Below are positions 7,878 to 16,569 of a stretch of DNA of 37,655 bases, in pieces. Under the pieces are notes generated by a model. That model did not search any database and was not told where the DNA came from. It saw only the letters and a list, made by a program, of their open reading frames with translations. How positions within the stretch are numbered: the first letter of the stretch is position 1; every line of letters begins with the position of its first letter. This stretch comes from RGIG3009 sp045648765. Its GTDB lineage: Bacteria > Bacillota > Clostridia > Oscillospirales > Acutalibacteraceae. The position numbers were made by a program, and so were the translations under genes. The stretch is taken from positions 1 through 37,655 of the forward strand of contig JAZROQ010000009.1 of NCBI GenBank assembly GCA_045648765.1, written 5' to 3'.

Positions 7878-8634
7878 TGTGCACCTCCGTGATGCGGTTG
7901 GTTTTGTATCGCTTTTTGGAAAGATTAACATACGGCACCACGGTGTGTAATGGCAAATTTTCAGCCATATCGGTGATGGTGTCCATTAAATAGGTGCAAA
8001 TGCGTATCCTTTCTTCTTGCATAGGCAAGGAGGGGTCAAAGACAATTGGTTTTCCGATAACCATTTTTTTGAGTGCAGGAGCAATATACAGCGGAACAAA
8101 CTTGACAGTCTTGCCGCTTCGCTTATGGTAGGTTTTGGCAATATCAATGAATTTATCTTGAAAATCGTTAATAATATGGTTGTGAGGTTGATAGTGTTCG
8201 GGGAAAACAAGCACGTTTTTTCCTTCTTTTAGTGCGTTTGCGGTCAACCGAAAAGTGGTCAACAATCGGTTGTCGTGATATACGGGAATCGTGCGCGCAT
8301 TGTTGAAAATAAAAACCGAGAGCGGCGCAATAAGATAAGATAAAAGTTTATAAAACCAACGTATATACGGTGGCTTGTTTCTCCAAAAGTCAGCATATGC
8401 GTAAGCGGGAACTTCCTTGAGGTGCATCATCTGCCAAGCACACCACGTTACACTGTTTGTTGGCAAATACAGTTCGCCGCAAATGGGACCGTTCATTTGG
8501 GCGTGATTAGCCACTATGATGCACGGACCATCTGCGATATTTTCCAATCCTTCTACGATTATTTTGGGATAGAAAAATTTAACAAGGCTGCGTGCTATTT
8601 TGAAACATGCTTTTGAAAAACGACGAGAGCACAT
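7858..8634 (-). CDS. PlsC-like lysophospholipid acyltransferase family protein
   Basis: 258-residue protein with the lysophosphatidate acyltransferase (PlsC/LPLAT) fold, expected to transfer an acyl chain to a lipid precursor. Motif I appears as NHAQMNG (H44), where the usual H-x4-D has G49 in place of the aspartate. Motif III is FPEH at 144-147 instead of FPEG. These changes may define a separate clostridial subfamily or mean altered activity. A hydrophobic stretch at about 97-110 could associate with the membrane. The start at 8634 is preceded by GGAAGGATT. It is the first gene of an operon with the PAP2 phosphatase. Confidence 0.75.
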   Translation of the reverse strand: MCSRRFSKACFKIARSLVKFFYPKIIVEGLENIADGPCIIVANHAQMNGPICGELYLPTNSVTWCAWQMMHLKEVPAYAYADFWRNKPPYIRWFYKLLSYLIAPLSVFIFNNARTIPVYHDNRLLTTFRLTANALKEGKNVLVFPEHYQPHNHIINDFQDKFIDIAKTYHKRSGKTVKFVPLYIAPALKKMVIGKPIVFDPSLPMQEERIRICTYLMDTITDMAENLPLHTVVPYVNLSKKRYKTNRITEVHNEKTGR

Positions 8635-8673
8635 ATAATCCTTCCATTGCGTAATAATTTAAGATCATCATAA

Positions 8674-8702
8674 ATTTTAGCACTAAAATATGAACAAATA
8701 AA
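8674..8702 (-). promoter_or_regulatory. Possible promoter of the acyltransferase-PAP2 operon
   Basis: Minus strand TTTATT (8697-8702), 17-base spacer, TAAAAT (8674-8679) with an extended TG before the -10. The -35 box is weak. Confidence 0.4.
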
Positions 8703-8721
8703 GTATTCCACGGATATTTTT

Positions 8722-8751
8722 TGCATAAATCCTTGGCTTGAGTGAAAACTA
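8722..8751 (+). promoter_or_regulatory. Sigma-F-like (forespore) promoter of the M23 gene
   Basis: TGCATA (8722-8727) matches the sigma-F -35 pattern W-G-Y-W-T-A, and GTGAAAACTA (8742-8751) matches nine of ten positions of the -10 pattern GGnRAnAnTW. The spacer is 14 bases (the usual is about 15). No good sigma-A pair is present between here and the start codon. Confidence 0.5.
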
Positions 8752-8773
8752 TAAGCGACAAGGAGGAATGTAT

Positions 8774-9499
8774 ATGAATTATCAAGATTTTGAACCGGAT
8801 ACGGAAGAAAAGAAAAACCCCAAGGCTTTTTATTGGGTATTGGCTGCTTGCATGATAGCAGTTTGCGGTGCGGTTGTTACAACAGTTGTGGGAACGTTGC
8901 CCAAAGACGTTCCCGAGCCTTCGCAAAGTACAACCAAAGGGTTGGCGGCAACCACCACTTCTGTGGTGCAACAAGTGGTTATTCCCGCAACGAACATTCC
9001 TGACGATCGCACCACGACTACCACGTTATCCACAACAACGACGACAGCGGGAAAAACTCAAGCGTTATTTGTGCTTCCTGCTTCCAACCGTGTGTTACGT
9101 CCTTACAGCGAAACACACCAATATTCCGAAACGCTTGGCGAATGGTGTACTCATAACGGCGTGGATTTTGCAGCCGACAAAAATCAATTGGTAAAAGCCG
9201 TGGCAGACGGAATTATAAAAGTCATCACCAAAGATACGTTGTGGGGCGATGTTATTGAAATTGACCACGGGAACAAAAGGTTTTCGCGTTATTGCGGAGT
9301 AGCACCGCAAGGTGTTAAGGTGGGGGATGCGGTAAAAGCCGGAAACACCATTGGCAAAGTAACCTCTGTTCCGTCGGAAATGAAGGATGCGTCGCACGTC
9401 CATTTGGAAATTTTAGTGAACGGAAAGTATTTAGATCCGCTTACACTGTTGCAAGGGGAAACTGTGACGGTGACAACTTCCGCCACTACCAAAAAATAA
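8774..9499 (+). CDS. Membrane-anchored M23 (LytM) protein, SpoIIQ-like
   Basis: 241-residue single-pass protein: a charged cytoplasmic head, one membrane segment at about 19-41, a Thr-rich linker at about 58-93, and a LytM/M23 domain at about 108-226. Zinc ligands are present as H127-x3-D131 (HNGVD) and H208-x-H210 (HVH), so it could be an active metallopeptidase. Layout and size resemble SpoIIQ, the forespore half of the channel to the mother cell, which in clostridia keeps the zinc site. The sigma-F-like promoter supports that role. The start at 8774 is preferred over ATG 8768, which lies only one base after AGGAGG. A generic cell-wall M23 endopeptidase is the alternative. The C-terminus has a short Thr-rich tail. 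Confidence 0.8.
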   Translation: MNYQDFEPDTEEKKNPKAFYWVLAACMIAVCGAVVTTVVGTLPKDVPEPSQSTTKGLAATTTSVVQQVVIPATNIPDDRTTTTTLSTTTTTAGKTQALFVLPASNRVLRPYSETHQYSETLGEWCTHNGVDFAADKNQLVKAVADGIIKVITKDTLWGDVIEIDHGNKRFSRYCGVAPQGVKVGDAVKAGNTIGKVTSVPSEMKDASHVHLEILVNGKYLDPLTLLQGETVTVTTSATTKK

Positions 9500-9537
9500 C
9501 CTGCCCTCGGAAACCAATTATGGTCGGTCAGAAGGGC

Positions 9538-9575
9538 AAAAAAGAACGCTGTGAATTTCCACAGCGTTCTTTTTT
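9538..9575. terminator. Bidirectional intrinsic terminator
   Basis: GAACGCTGTG (9544-9553) pairs with 9560-9569, extended by flanking A and T runs. It is shared by the M23 gene and the convergent SDR gene. Confidence 0.9.
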
Positions 9576-10332
9576 AGGTTTTGCTGAATTTCATAACAAG
9601 GTTGTGCGGCAAAAGTTTTGCCAACACACGATACAGCTTATAGATAAATCGGTTGGTATACCACCCTTTTCCTTGAAGTAAGCGTTTTAACGAACGAGTG
9701 GCTACTTGTTGCGGCAAACAATAGGGGAGATTTTCAAAAGCGGGAGAGCCTGCGCCAATGATCTTGGCTGTTTCTAAAAACGGCGTCGCCATAGGACCGG
9801 GACAAACGGTAAGGATGCCAATGCCACGCGGACGCAGTTCTTCGCGCAAACCTTTGGAAAAAGCGGCAACATATGCCTTTGTGGCGGAATAAACCGTCAT
9901 TCGTGGTGTGGGTGCAAAAGAAGCAATGGAAGAAACATTAAGAATGCCGCTGCCTTTTTCCAAGTACGGAATGGTAAGGGCGGTAAATAAAGTCAGGGCA
10001 CGGCAATTCAGCTCCACCATTCCTGCTTGTTCGGCGGGAGCCGATTCTGCTACATTTCCTAATTTGCCGAAACCGGCATTGTTTATCAGTAAACGAACAG
10101 ACGGTTTTTCACTTTCCAACAACTGTTTGTAAGCAATAAAACTTTCTTCTTTTTGTAAATCCCAGTTCAGGATGCGACAGTGTTTGTTTGGCAATGAAAC
10201 AGCTAATTGTTCAAGTTTTTCTGCACTGCGAGCAACCAACCAAAGCTCCTCAATGTCCGACAACAAAGCAATTTGCTTTGCGTATTCCATTCCCAGTCCC
10301 GAAGAAGCACCGGTGATAACGGCTACGTTCAT
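9574..10332 (-). CDS. Short-chain dehydrogenase/reductase (SDR)
   Basis: 252-residue classical SDR using NAD(P)H. The Rossmann motif TGASSGLG is at 7-14, the structural NNAG at 84-87, and the catalytic set is S135, Y148 and K152 (YSATK), followed by PGPMATPF. The tail RFIYKLYRVLAKLLPHNLVMK is basic and could form an amphipathic helix that contacts membrane. The start at 10332 is chosen because AAAGGAG lies upstream; the longer frame has no ribosome site. The family resembles bacterial DltE/YbbO-like SDRs acting on lipids or ketones, but the substrate cannot be told from sequence. Confidence 0.88.
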   Translation of the reverse strand: MNVAVITGASSGLGMEYAKQIALLSDIEELWLVARSAEKLEQLAVSLPNKHCRILNWDLQKEESFIAYKQLLESEKPSVRLLINNAGFGKLGNVAESAPAEQAGMVELNCRALTLFTALTIPYLEKGSGILNVSSIASFAPTPRMTVYSATKAYVAAFSKGLREELRPRGIGILTVCPGPMATPFLETAKIIGAGSPAFENLPYCLPQQVATRSLKRLLQGKGWYTNRFIYKLYRVLAKLLPHNLVMKFSKT

Positions 10333-10370
10333 GACAAAAACTCCTTTACGGATGAATTGATACCTAACAA

Positions 10371-10399
10371 AGTGTATCACAAAAACAAGGTTGTGTAAA
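10371..10399 (-). promoter_or_regulatory. Promoter of the SDR gene
   Basis: Minus strand TTTACA (10394-10399), 17-base spacer, TACACT (10371-10376), about 40 bases before the start. Confidence 0.5.
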
Positions 10400-10459
10400 G
10401 TTTTGAAAAAATAATCATCAAGATAAAAACAACCCCTTTCTTTTTTTAAAAAGATGTGT

Positions 10460-10465
10460 TACAAT
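10460..10465 (+). promoter_or_regulatory. Probable -10 box of the rlmB transcript
   Basis: TACAAT preceded by an A/T-rich region; the base run at the -35 position (TTTCTT) is poor, so only the -10 is supported. The leader to the ATG is about 30 bases. Confidence 0.4.
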
Positions 10466-10500
10466 GACTCTATATTGGGAAATTGTGAGGTTTTGAAACG

Positions 10501-11271
10501 ATGGAGCAACCGCTTTCTGTAGAACGCCGTTCTGCGGAGGATTGTATTATTGGTCGAAACGCAGTGCTGGAAGCTCTTCGTTCCGGTCGCAGTTTAGATA
10601 GTGTTTGGATTGCAAAAGGCGAACGCAGCGGCAGTTTGGGCGTGATTTGCGCATTGTGCCGCGAAAATGGCATTCCCATTAAAGAAGCCGATGTTCGCAA
10701 ACTCAATTCTTTGGGTGGCAACAACCATCAAGGGGTTATGGCTTTTGCGGCGTGTAAGGAATATGCTACGTTGGAAGATGTTTTTAAAAAGGCTGAAGCC
10801 TCCGGTCGACCACCGTTTGTGATTGTGTGCGACGAATTGGAAGATGCGCACAATTTGGGCGCTATTATTCGCAGCGCGGAGGCGGCAGGTTGTCACGGTA
10901 TTATCATTCCCAAACGTCGTGCGGTGGGGCTCACTTCCACGGTGTATAAAACTTCGGCCGGTGCGGTGGAATATATGCCGGTTGTGCGTGTTTCAAACGT
11001 TACTGACACTTTAAAACAGCTAAAAAAACGTGGGCTTTGGGTGTATGGATTGGATATGGATGGCACGTCTTGGTGCCAAACGGATTTATCGGGTCCGATT
11101 GCTTTGGTAGTCGGCTCGGAAGGCCACGGTATGACTCGTTTGGTAAAAGAACAGTGCGATGGGATTATCTCTTTGCCGATGCAAGGCCAAATCAATTCTT
11201 TAAATGCATCGGTGGCATGCGGCATTATGATGTATGAAGTGGTTCGGCAACGTCTGGACCTTAGCAAATAG
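10501..11271 (+). CDS. rlmB: 23S rRNA 2'-O-ribose methyltransferase RlmB (SpoU family)
   Basis: 256-residue SpoU/TrmH enzyme, expected to methylate the 2'-OH of a guanosine in the 23S rRNA peptidyl-transferase region using SAM. The N-terminal substrate-binding domain starts IIGRNAVLEAL. The knotted SPOUT domain holds motif 1 (HNLGAIIRSAEAAG), motif 2 (LVVGSEGHGM) and motif 3 (SLPMQGQINSLNASVA). Length matches RlmB. The ribosome site is weak (GAGG with long spacing). Only 13 bases separate it from the membrane-protein gene downstream, so they are probably co-transcribed. Confidence 0.9.
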   Translation: MEQPLSVERRSAEDCIIGRNAVLEALRSGRSLDSVWIAKGERSGSLGVICALCRENGIPIKEADVRKLNSLGGNNHQGVMAFAACKEYATLEDVFKKAEASGRPPFVIVCDELEDAHNLGAIIRSAEAAGCHGIIIPKRRAVGLTSTVYKTSAGAVEYMPVVRVSNVTDTLKQLKKRGLWVYGLDMDGTSWCQTDLSGPIALVVGSEGHGMTRLVKEQCDGIISLPMQGQINSLNASVACGIMMYEVVRQRLDLSK

Positions 11272-11284
11272 GAGGGGCGAAAAG

Positions 11285-13582
11285 ATGAAAGAAAAAAAGG
11301 AAGCCCAAATCAACGAACAAGAAAATTTGGAAGAGCAAACTTCAACCACCGAATTTCCTTCGGTTTTGGCAGTGGAGCCGGAATTTGAAATTCCGGAGGA
11401 AGAACCGGTAAAAAAGAAAAAAGGTGGTTTGTTCCGTCGGCGCAAGGAAGCAAAAGAAGAACTACGCTTTTCGATTGAAAGTCCCGGCTCGTTGCAAACA
11501 ACAGCCGAAATCGAAATTGTAAAAGTTGCCGGCGAAGAACCGTTGGGTGATACGTGTGAAATTTCGGTTTCTCACGATACCAAAGTTATCGAAATGGACG
11601 ACGCAAAAACGCAAGAGGAACAAGAAGCTTTGCCGATTACACAATTACAGCTGGATGGTTTTGACACCCCGTCTGCACCGGCGGCTGTTGAGGAAGATGA
11701 AGCGGCGGCACTTTTGCGCTTGCGTCAAGAAAAAATCCAAGATTTCTCTCAACGTCGCGAACAACACGAAAAAGAAGCGGCGCAGGTCGACAATCAAGAG
11801 AGTTTGGTTGAAGAAGAAACGGTTGAGGAAACGGAAGAACCGTCAGAAGAAGTAGTACGCGAAGAATTTACAGATTACGATCAAGTTGCCAACATTCGCA
11901 AAGAATTGGTAAACAAGCGCCGTCGTTCGTTCACAACGTTATTGATAGCGGCTGTGATTGAGATTGTTTTGTTTATTTCGGCAGCGGTTTCTTCGGCTTT
12001 GCCGGGTGTTACGGTGGAACCGATCTCGTATTTGATGATCCAATCTGTTTTGTTTGTCGGATTGTGTGCCATCAATTTTTCGTTGTTAAAGAGCGGTTTT
12101 GTAAAACTGTTTTCCCGAAAAGTATCCGTGGAGAGCGGCATTGCGTTGGCCACTTCGATAACGTTGTTGCACACCATTTTGCAATTCTTCAACACCACGG
12201 GTGTGGCCGAAAAAACATCACCGTTGCTTACGGCGCTTTCCGGATTTTCTTTGGTGTTGTTGCAACTTTGCCGTTATTTGGCCTACGACAGAGCGTGCCG
12301 CAATTTTTCAGCGGCGGCTGTTCGCGGTGAAAAATTAGTGGCAAAATGTATTGAAGAACCGTCTTTGGCAGAGGAAATCGGTCGTCCTGCGGTGGCGCTT
12401 GGCGTGCCGCACGTTGCCTATTTCAGAAAAACGGATTTTGTTTCGGACTTTTTTAAGAACATGCAAGATTCTGTTTCCGGCAACGGTTGGATGAAATGGT
12501 ATTTACCGCTTTCCTTGTCCCTTGCAGCAGTTATTTCTGCTATTTATTTATTGGTTAACGGGTTACCGTCTTGGATTTTTGCCATTACTATCTTTTGCTT
12601 AATGGTGTGTGTTTCCATGCCGGTTTTGATGCTGTTTTTCTTACAATCCGCCATTTCGGTGATGTCACTGAAACTGCAAAAGCAGGGCGTGGCCGTTATG
12701 GGATACGATGTAGTACGCAATTATGGTTCTGTGGATGCCGTGGCGGTGGATGCCGTGGATTTGTTCCCCGAAAACAGTGTGTTGCTGCACGGCATCAAAA
12801 CCTTCTCCGGTACACGAATTGACGAAGCTATTTTGGATGCGGCTTCGGTTTCTATTCGCGCCGGTGGTCCGTTATCACACGTTTTTCGCCGCATGATTTT
12901 GAACAAAGTGGATATGCTGCACGAAGTAGATACATTGGTTTACGAACAAGATATGGGTTTGTCCGGTTGGGTAAGCGGACGCCGTGTCTTGATTGGTAAT
13001 CGGCGCTTACTCGATAATCACGGCATTTATATTCCTTCCAAAGATTATGAAGACCGCTATGCCAAAGATGGCAGACAACTGGTGTACTTGTCAATTGCGG
13101 GTGAACTGTCGGCTATGTTTGTGGTTAGTTACACAGCTGACGAAACAGTGAAGCGTGTGTTAACAAACGTTACCAACAATCGCGTAACGTTGCTTGTTCG
13201 CACGTGCGACCCCAATATTACTGAACAACTGATAGCTTCCGTATTCGATTTGAACGGGTATTATGTGGAATTGTTGGGCGCACCGGCAGGTCGTTCGTAC
13301 GAATCGTTGACAACCGGCGTGAGCGAAAAAGAAGCGGCAAGCGTTGTGTCGTTTGGCGGAGCTAACGGTGTTCTTAAAGCTATTTCGCATTGCTGCTCGT
13401 TGCGCAACGGCATTCGCGTTTTCACGGTTTTGCAAGCGGTGGTTGGTTTGGCCGCACTTGTTGCCGTTGGCGGATTAGCTCTTTTTGGTGGCGTGATGTT
13501 GTCACCGCTCTATGCTTTGGAGCTGTTGGTGATTGCGTTGGTGGTTACAGGCGGTTTGTCATTAGTTGCTTCGCGTCACTAA
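11285..13582 (+). CDS. Degenerate P-type-ATPase-like membrane protein
   Basis: 765-residue protein. The first about 200 residues are highly charged, acidic and low-complexity (Glu-rich, with a KKKKGGLFRRRKE patch). A core of membrane helices follows. Its cytoplasmic section has the layout of a P-type ATPase catalytic domain: VDAVAVD ending at D489 sits where VDxVxFDKTGT would be, but the KTGTLT residues are replaced by AVDLFP. A GWVSGRRVLIGNRRLL stretch and a YTADETVK segment resemble the nucleotide and phosphorylation domains of heavy-metal ATPases. The TGES and GDGxND motifs are not seen. It therefore looks like a non-transporting pseudo-ATPase. The start at 11285 follows GGAGGGG. Function unknown. 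Confidence 0.65.
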   Translation: MKEKKEAQINEQENLEEQTSTTEFPSVLAVEPEFEIPEEEPVKKKKGGLFRRRKEAKEELRFSIESPGSLQTTAEIEIVKVAGEEPLGDTCEISVSHDTKVIEMDDAKTQEEQEALPITQLQLDGFDTPSAPAAVEEDEAAALLRLRQEKIQDFSQRREQHEKEAAQVDNQESLVEEETVEETEEPSEEVVREEFTDYDQVANIRKELVNKRRRSFTTLLIAAVIEIVLFISAAVSSALPGVTVEPISYLMIQSVLFVGLCAINFSLLKSGFVKLFSRKVSVESGIALATSITLLHTILQFFNTTGVAEKTSPLLTALSGFSLVLLQLCRYLAYDRACRNFSAAAVRGEKLVAKCIEEPSLAEEIGRPAVALGVPHVAYFRKTDFVSDFFKNMQDSVSGNGWMKWYLPLSLSLAAVISAIYLLVNGLPSWIFAITIFCLMVCVSMPVLMLFFLQSAISVMSLKLQKQGVAVMGYDVVRNYGSVDAVAVDAVDLFPENSVLLHGIKTFSGTRIDEAILDAASVSIRAGGPLSHVFRRMILNKVDMLHEVDTLVYEQDMGLSGWVSGRRVLIGNRRLLDNHGIYIPSKDYEDRYAKDGRQLVYLSIAGELSAMFVVSYTADETVKRVLTNVTNNRVTLLVRTCDPNITEQLIASVFDLNGYYVELLGAPAGRSYESLTTGVSEKEAASVVSFGGANGVLKAISHCCSLRNGIRVFTVLQAVVGLAALVAVGGLALFGGVMLSPLYALELLVIALVVTGGLSLVASRH

Positions 13583-13601
13583 AAATTTAATAACGTCAGC
13601 T

Positions 13602-13633
13602 AAGCGGACTCTCACGGAGGGTCCGCTTTTTTT
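13602..13633 (+). terminator. Intrinsic terminator
   Basis: 12-bp stem (13602-13613 with 13617-13628, one G-U) with an ACG loop and a 7-base T-run. It closes the rlmB transcript. Confidence 0.92.
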
Positions 13634-13663
13634 ACGTATTTTTTGTTTTTTGCTATTTAATGG

Positions 13664-13692
13664 TTGAAAATTTCAAAAAGATAGGTTATAAT
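13664..13692 (+). promoter_or_regulatory. Sigma-A promoter of the EF-G-like gene
   Basis: TTGAAA (13664-13669), 17-base spacer, TATAAT (13687-13692). Confidence 0.8.
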
Positions 13693-13786
13693 TATCAAAG
13701 AACAACATCAATTGTAGAAAGTTTTTGTATACTTTTGCTCAAGAAAGTTGATTTTGGTCGAAAAAATCCGGAAAGGGGAAATCGTT

Positions 13787-15856
13787 TTGAAACAGTACGC
13801 GGCAAAGCATATTCGTAATGTTGCCTTGGTCGGTCATGCCGGCTCGGGTAAAACTTCTTTGGCAGAGGCCATTGCTTTTACAACCGGTTTAACGGACCGT
13901 TTGGGGAAGGTGGCAGACGGTAATACAATTTGTGATTTTGATGCAGAAGAAATCAAACGTAAGGTTTCGGTTTCCTTGTCATTGTTACCGGTAGAGTGGA
14001 AGGATACCAAAATTAATTTGTTGGACGCTCCCGGCTCTTTTGATTTTGCCGGTGGTATGAGCGAGGGAATCCGCGCTGCAGGTAGTGCCGTAGTGGTTAT
14101 TTCGGGTAAAAGCGGCGTGACCGTTGGCGCACAAAAGGCGCTTAAAGCAGCTCGCAAAAAAAAGATTGCTCAGATTCTTTTTGTTAACAAAATGGATAGT
14201 GAACATGCCGATTTTTACAAAGTTTTTGAGGAACTGAAAATCAAAGTCGGTCCATCTGTTTGTCCGTTGGTAGTACCGTACGTAGAAAATCACAAAGTAA
14301 TTTGTTATGTTAATATTTTGGAATACAAAGCGTACAAATACATAGACGGTAAAGCGGTGGAATGTCCGCTGCCGGACATGGGGCACCGTTTAGAAGGTTT
14401 GCGCACAGCAATATATGAAGCGGTGGCGGAAACCAGCGAAGAATTGATGGAAAAATATTTTTCGGGTGTCGATTTTACACCGGACGAATTGATTCTTGGC
14501 TTGGCTACCGGTGTTCGCCGTGGCGAAATTTGTCCGGTGTATTGCGGCTCGGCGCAAGAGTTACAAGGCATCGACCAACTGCTTAATGGTCTGATGTGGT
14601 TGGCACCGTGGGCGGAAACGGTTGCCGGTGAAACAGGACTTTCTCCCGAAGGAGAATCCGTCGACTTGAAAGTTAATGAACAAGCACAACCTGTTGCTAT
14701 TGTTTTCAAAACCGTGGTCGACCCCTTTGTGGGGAAATTGTTGTATTTTAAAGTTATCAGCGGAAAAATCACACCGGATTCTTCACTGATGAATATGCGC
14801 ACCGGCACTATGGAAAAGTTGGGTAAATTGTTTATGGTGCGCGGCAAACGCCAAGAGGAAGTTCCTTTTGTGGCAGCAGGGGATATTGGTGCGGTTGCCA
14901 AACTGGTTGCCACTAACACCGGCGATACGTTGTGCGCTCCTGTTCGTCCGGTGATTTTACCGAGCGTTCCGTTTGAAGTTCCGTCTTTATCTATGGCGGT
15001 GTATGCCAAAAATAAAGGTGACGAAGAAAAAATTGTCGCCGGACTCAACCGCTTACGGGAAGAAGATCCCACCATCTCTTTAGAAGCAAATGCCGAAACC
15101 AAGGAACAAATACTTTCCGGTTTGGGTGAACAACATTTGGATGTGACAGTTTCCAAACTGAAAAGCAAGTTCGGTGTCGAGGTTGAATTACGTGCTCCCA
15201 AAGTGCCGTATCGTGAAACTATTCGCGGTAAAGTAAAGGTGCAAGGTCGCCACAAAAAACAATCCGGCGGTCACGGTCAGTTTGGTGATGTATGGATTGA
15301 ATTTGAACCTTGCGACAGTGAAGAATTGGTATTTGAGGAAACGGTTTTTGGCGGTTCCGTCCCCAAAAACTATTTCCCTGCGGTGGAAAAAGGCTTGCGC
15401 GACAGTGCCAAACACGGTGTTTTGGCAGGGTATCCGCTTGTAGGTGTTAAAGCCACGTTGGTCGATGGCTCTTATCATCCGGTGGATTCTTCGGAAATGG
15501 CGTTCAAAACAGCCGCATCAATCGCATATAAAGAAGGCATTGCCAAAGCTTCTCCGATTTTGTTGGAACCCGTAGGAACGTTATACGCGTATGTTCCCAA
15601 TGATAATACCGGTGATATCATGGGAGATATAAATAAGCGGCGTGGGCGTATTATCGGCATGAATCCGTCGGACGAAGCGGATATGACTTGTGTCTCCGCC
15701 GAAGTACCCATGGCAGAAATGGCCGATTATTCAAGCATGCTACGTTCTTCCACCCAAGGTCGCGGATATTTCACGCTTGACTTTGCACGGTACGAAGAAG
15801 CTCCCGCAGCTATTGCGAAAAAAATCATGGAAGATAGTCGCATAGAAGAAGATTAA
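13787..15856 (+). CDS. Elongation factor G-like translational GTPase
   Basis: 689-residue five-domain EF-G paralogue of the FusA2-like group. The P-loop is GHAGSGKT at about 16-23, where true EF-G has AHIDAGKT, the G3 motif is DAPGSFDF and the G4 motif NKMD. Domain IV has the typical GQFGDVWIEFEP and the C-terminal domain has GDIMGDINKRRGRIIGM. Switch I lacks the RGITI sequence of EF-G (KRKVSVSLS here), suggesting a specialised role. The TTG start at 13787 is supported by GGAAAGGGGA; an upstream TTG at 13748 lacks a ribosome site. These paralogues may rescue or modulate ribosomes; function is not established. The canonical fusA is expected elsewhere, beside rpsG. Confidence 0.88.
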   Translation: MKQYAAKHIRNVALVGHAGSGKTSLAEAIAFTTGLTDRLGKVADGNTICDFDAEEIKRKVSVSLSLLPVEWKDTKINLLDAPGSFDFAGGMSEGIRAAGSAVVVISGKSGVTVGAQKALKAARKKKIAQILFVNKMDSEHADFYKVFEELKIKVGPSVCPLVVPYVENHKVICYVNILEYKAYKYIDGKAVECPLPDMGHRLEGLRTAIYEAVAETSEELMEKYFSGVDFTPDELILGLATGVRRGEICPVYCGSAQELQGIDQLLNGLMWLAPWAETVAGETGLSPEGESVDLKVNEQAQPVAIVFKTVVDPFVGKLLYFKVISGKITPDSSLMNMRTGTMEKLGKLFMVRGKRQEEVPFVAAGDIGAVAKLVATNTGDTLCAPVRPVILPSVPFEVPSLSMAVYAKNKGDEEKIVAGLNRLREEDPTISLEANAETKEQILSGLGEQHLDVTVSKLKSKFGVEVELRAPKVPYRETIRGKVKVQGRHKKQSGGHGQFGDVWIEFEPCDSEELVFEETVFGGSVPKNYFPAVEKGLRDSAKHGVLAGYPLVGVKATLVDGSYHPVDSSEMAFKTAASIAYKEGIAKASPILLEPVGTLYAYVPNDNTGDIMGDINKRRGRIIGMNPSDEADMTCVSAEVPMAEMADYSSMLRSSTQGRGYFTLDFARYEEAPAAIAKKIMEDSRIEED

Positions 15857-15863
15857 TCGCATT

Positions 15864-15904
15864 TACAGCGGCAAATCGCAAGAATTTGCCGCTGTATTTC
15901 TTTT
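15864..15904 (+). terminator. Intrinsic terminator
   Basis: 13-bp perfect stem (15864-15876 with 15884-15896) followed by a T-rich tail. Confidence 0.92.
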
Positions 15905-15920
15905 TTCTTTCAAAACCCCC

Positions 15921-15949
15921 TTGCAAAATTCAAAGAAATAGGGTAAAAT
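15921..15949 (+). promoter_or_regulatory. Sigma-A promoter of efp
   Basis: TTGCAA (15921-15926), 17-base spacer, TAAAAT (15944-15949). Confidence 0.7.
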
Positions 15950-15981
15950 ACGAATAGTATGTTATATGGAGGATTTTAAAA

Positions 15982-16539
15982 ATGGTATCTGCAGGTGATT
16001 TTCGTAACGGTGTTACCTTTGAAATGGATGGTAACGTCTATCAAATCGTGGAATTTCAACACGTAAAACCCGGTAAAGGTGCCGCATTTGTGCGCACAAA
16101 AATCCGCAATGTTATTGCGGGAACGGTGGTAGAACGCACCTTCAACCCCAACGATAAATATCCGACCGCTTTTGTCGAAAGAAAAGAGATGGAATATTCT
16201 TATAACGACGGCGATTTGTTCTACTTTATGGATCCCGAATCGTATGAATTGTTGCCGATCAATCGTGAGATTTTATCCGACAACTTCAAGTTCGTGAAAG
16301 AAAACATGGTTTGCAAAGTAATGTCTTACAAAGGGAATGTGTTCGGCGTAGAACCCCCCAACTTTGTAGAATTGCAAGTCACTCAAACCGATCCCGGCTT
16401 CAAAGGTGATACGGCCACCAACGCCACTAAACCCGCGACGTTGGAAACGGGCGCCGAAATTCGCGTGCCGCTGTTCATCGACGAAGGCGAAATGATCCGT
16501 GTGGATACTCGCGTTGGCGAATATATGGAACGCGCATAA
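15982..16539 (+). CDS. efp: Elongation factor P
   Basis: 185-residue translation factor that relieves ribosome stalling at consecutive prolines by binding between the P and E sites. All three beta-barrel domains are present: the KOW-like start SAGDFRNGVTFEMDG, the loop HVKPGKGAAF with the tip lysine at about residue 34 that is the site of modification in other species, and the C-terminal signature of the family ending in VGEYMERA. The strong GGAGG ribosome site sets the ATG. Its own promoter and a 30-base gap to the next gene suggest co-transcription with the CD1247-type protein. Confidence 0.97.
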   Translation: MVSAGDFRNGVTFEMDGNVYQIVEFQHVKPGKGAAFVRTKIRNVIAGTVVERTFNPNDKYPTAFVERKEMEYSYNDGDLFYFMDPESYELLPINREILSDNFKFVKENMVCKVMSYKGNVFGVEPPNFVELQVTQTDPGFKGDTATNATKPATLETGAEIRVPLFIDEGEMIRVDTRVGEYMERA

Positions 16540-16569
16540 ACATATTTATCATACAGGAGGAATATTGCT

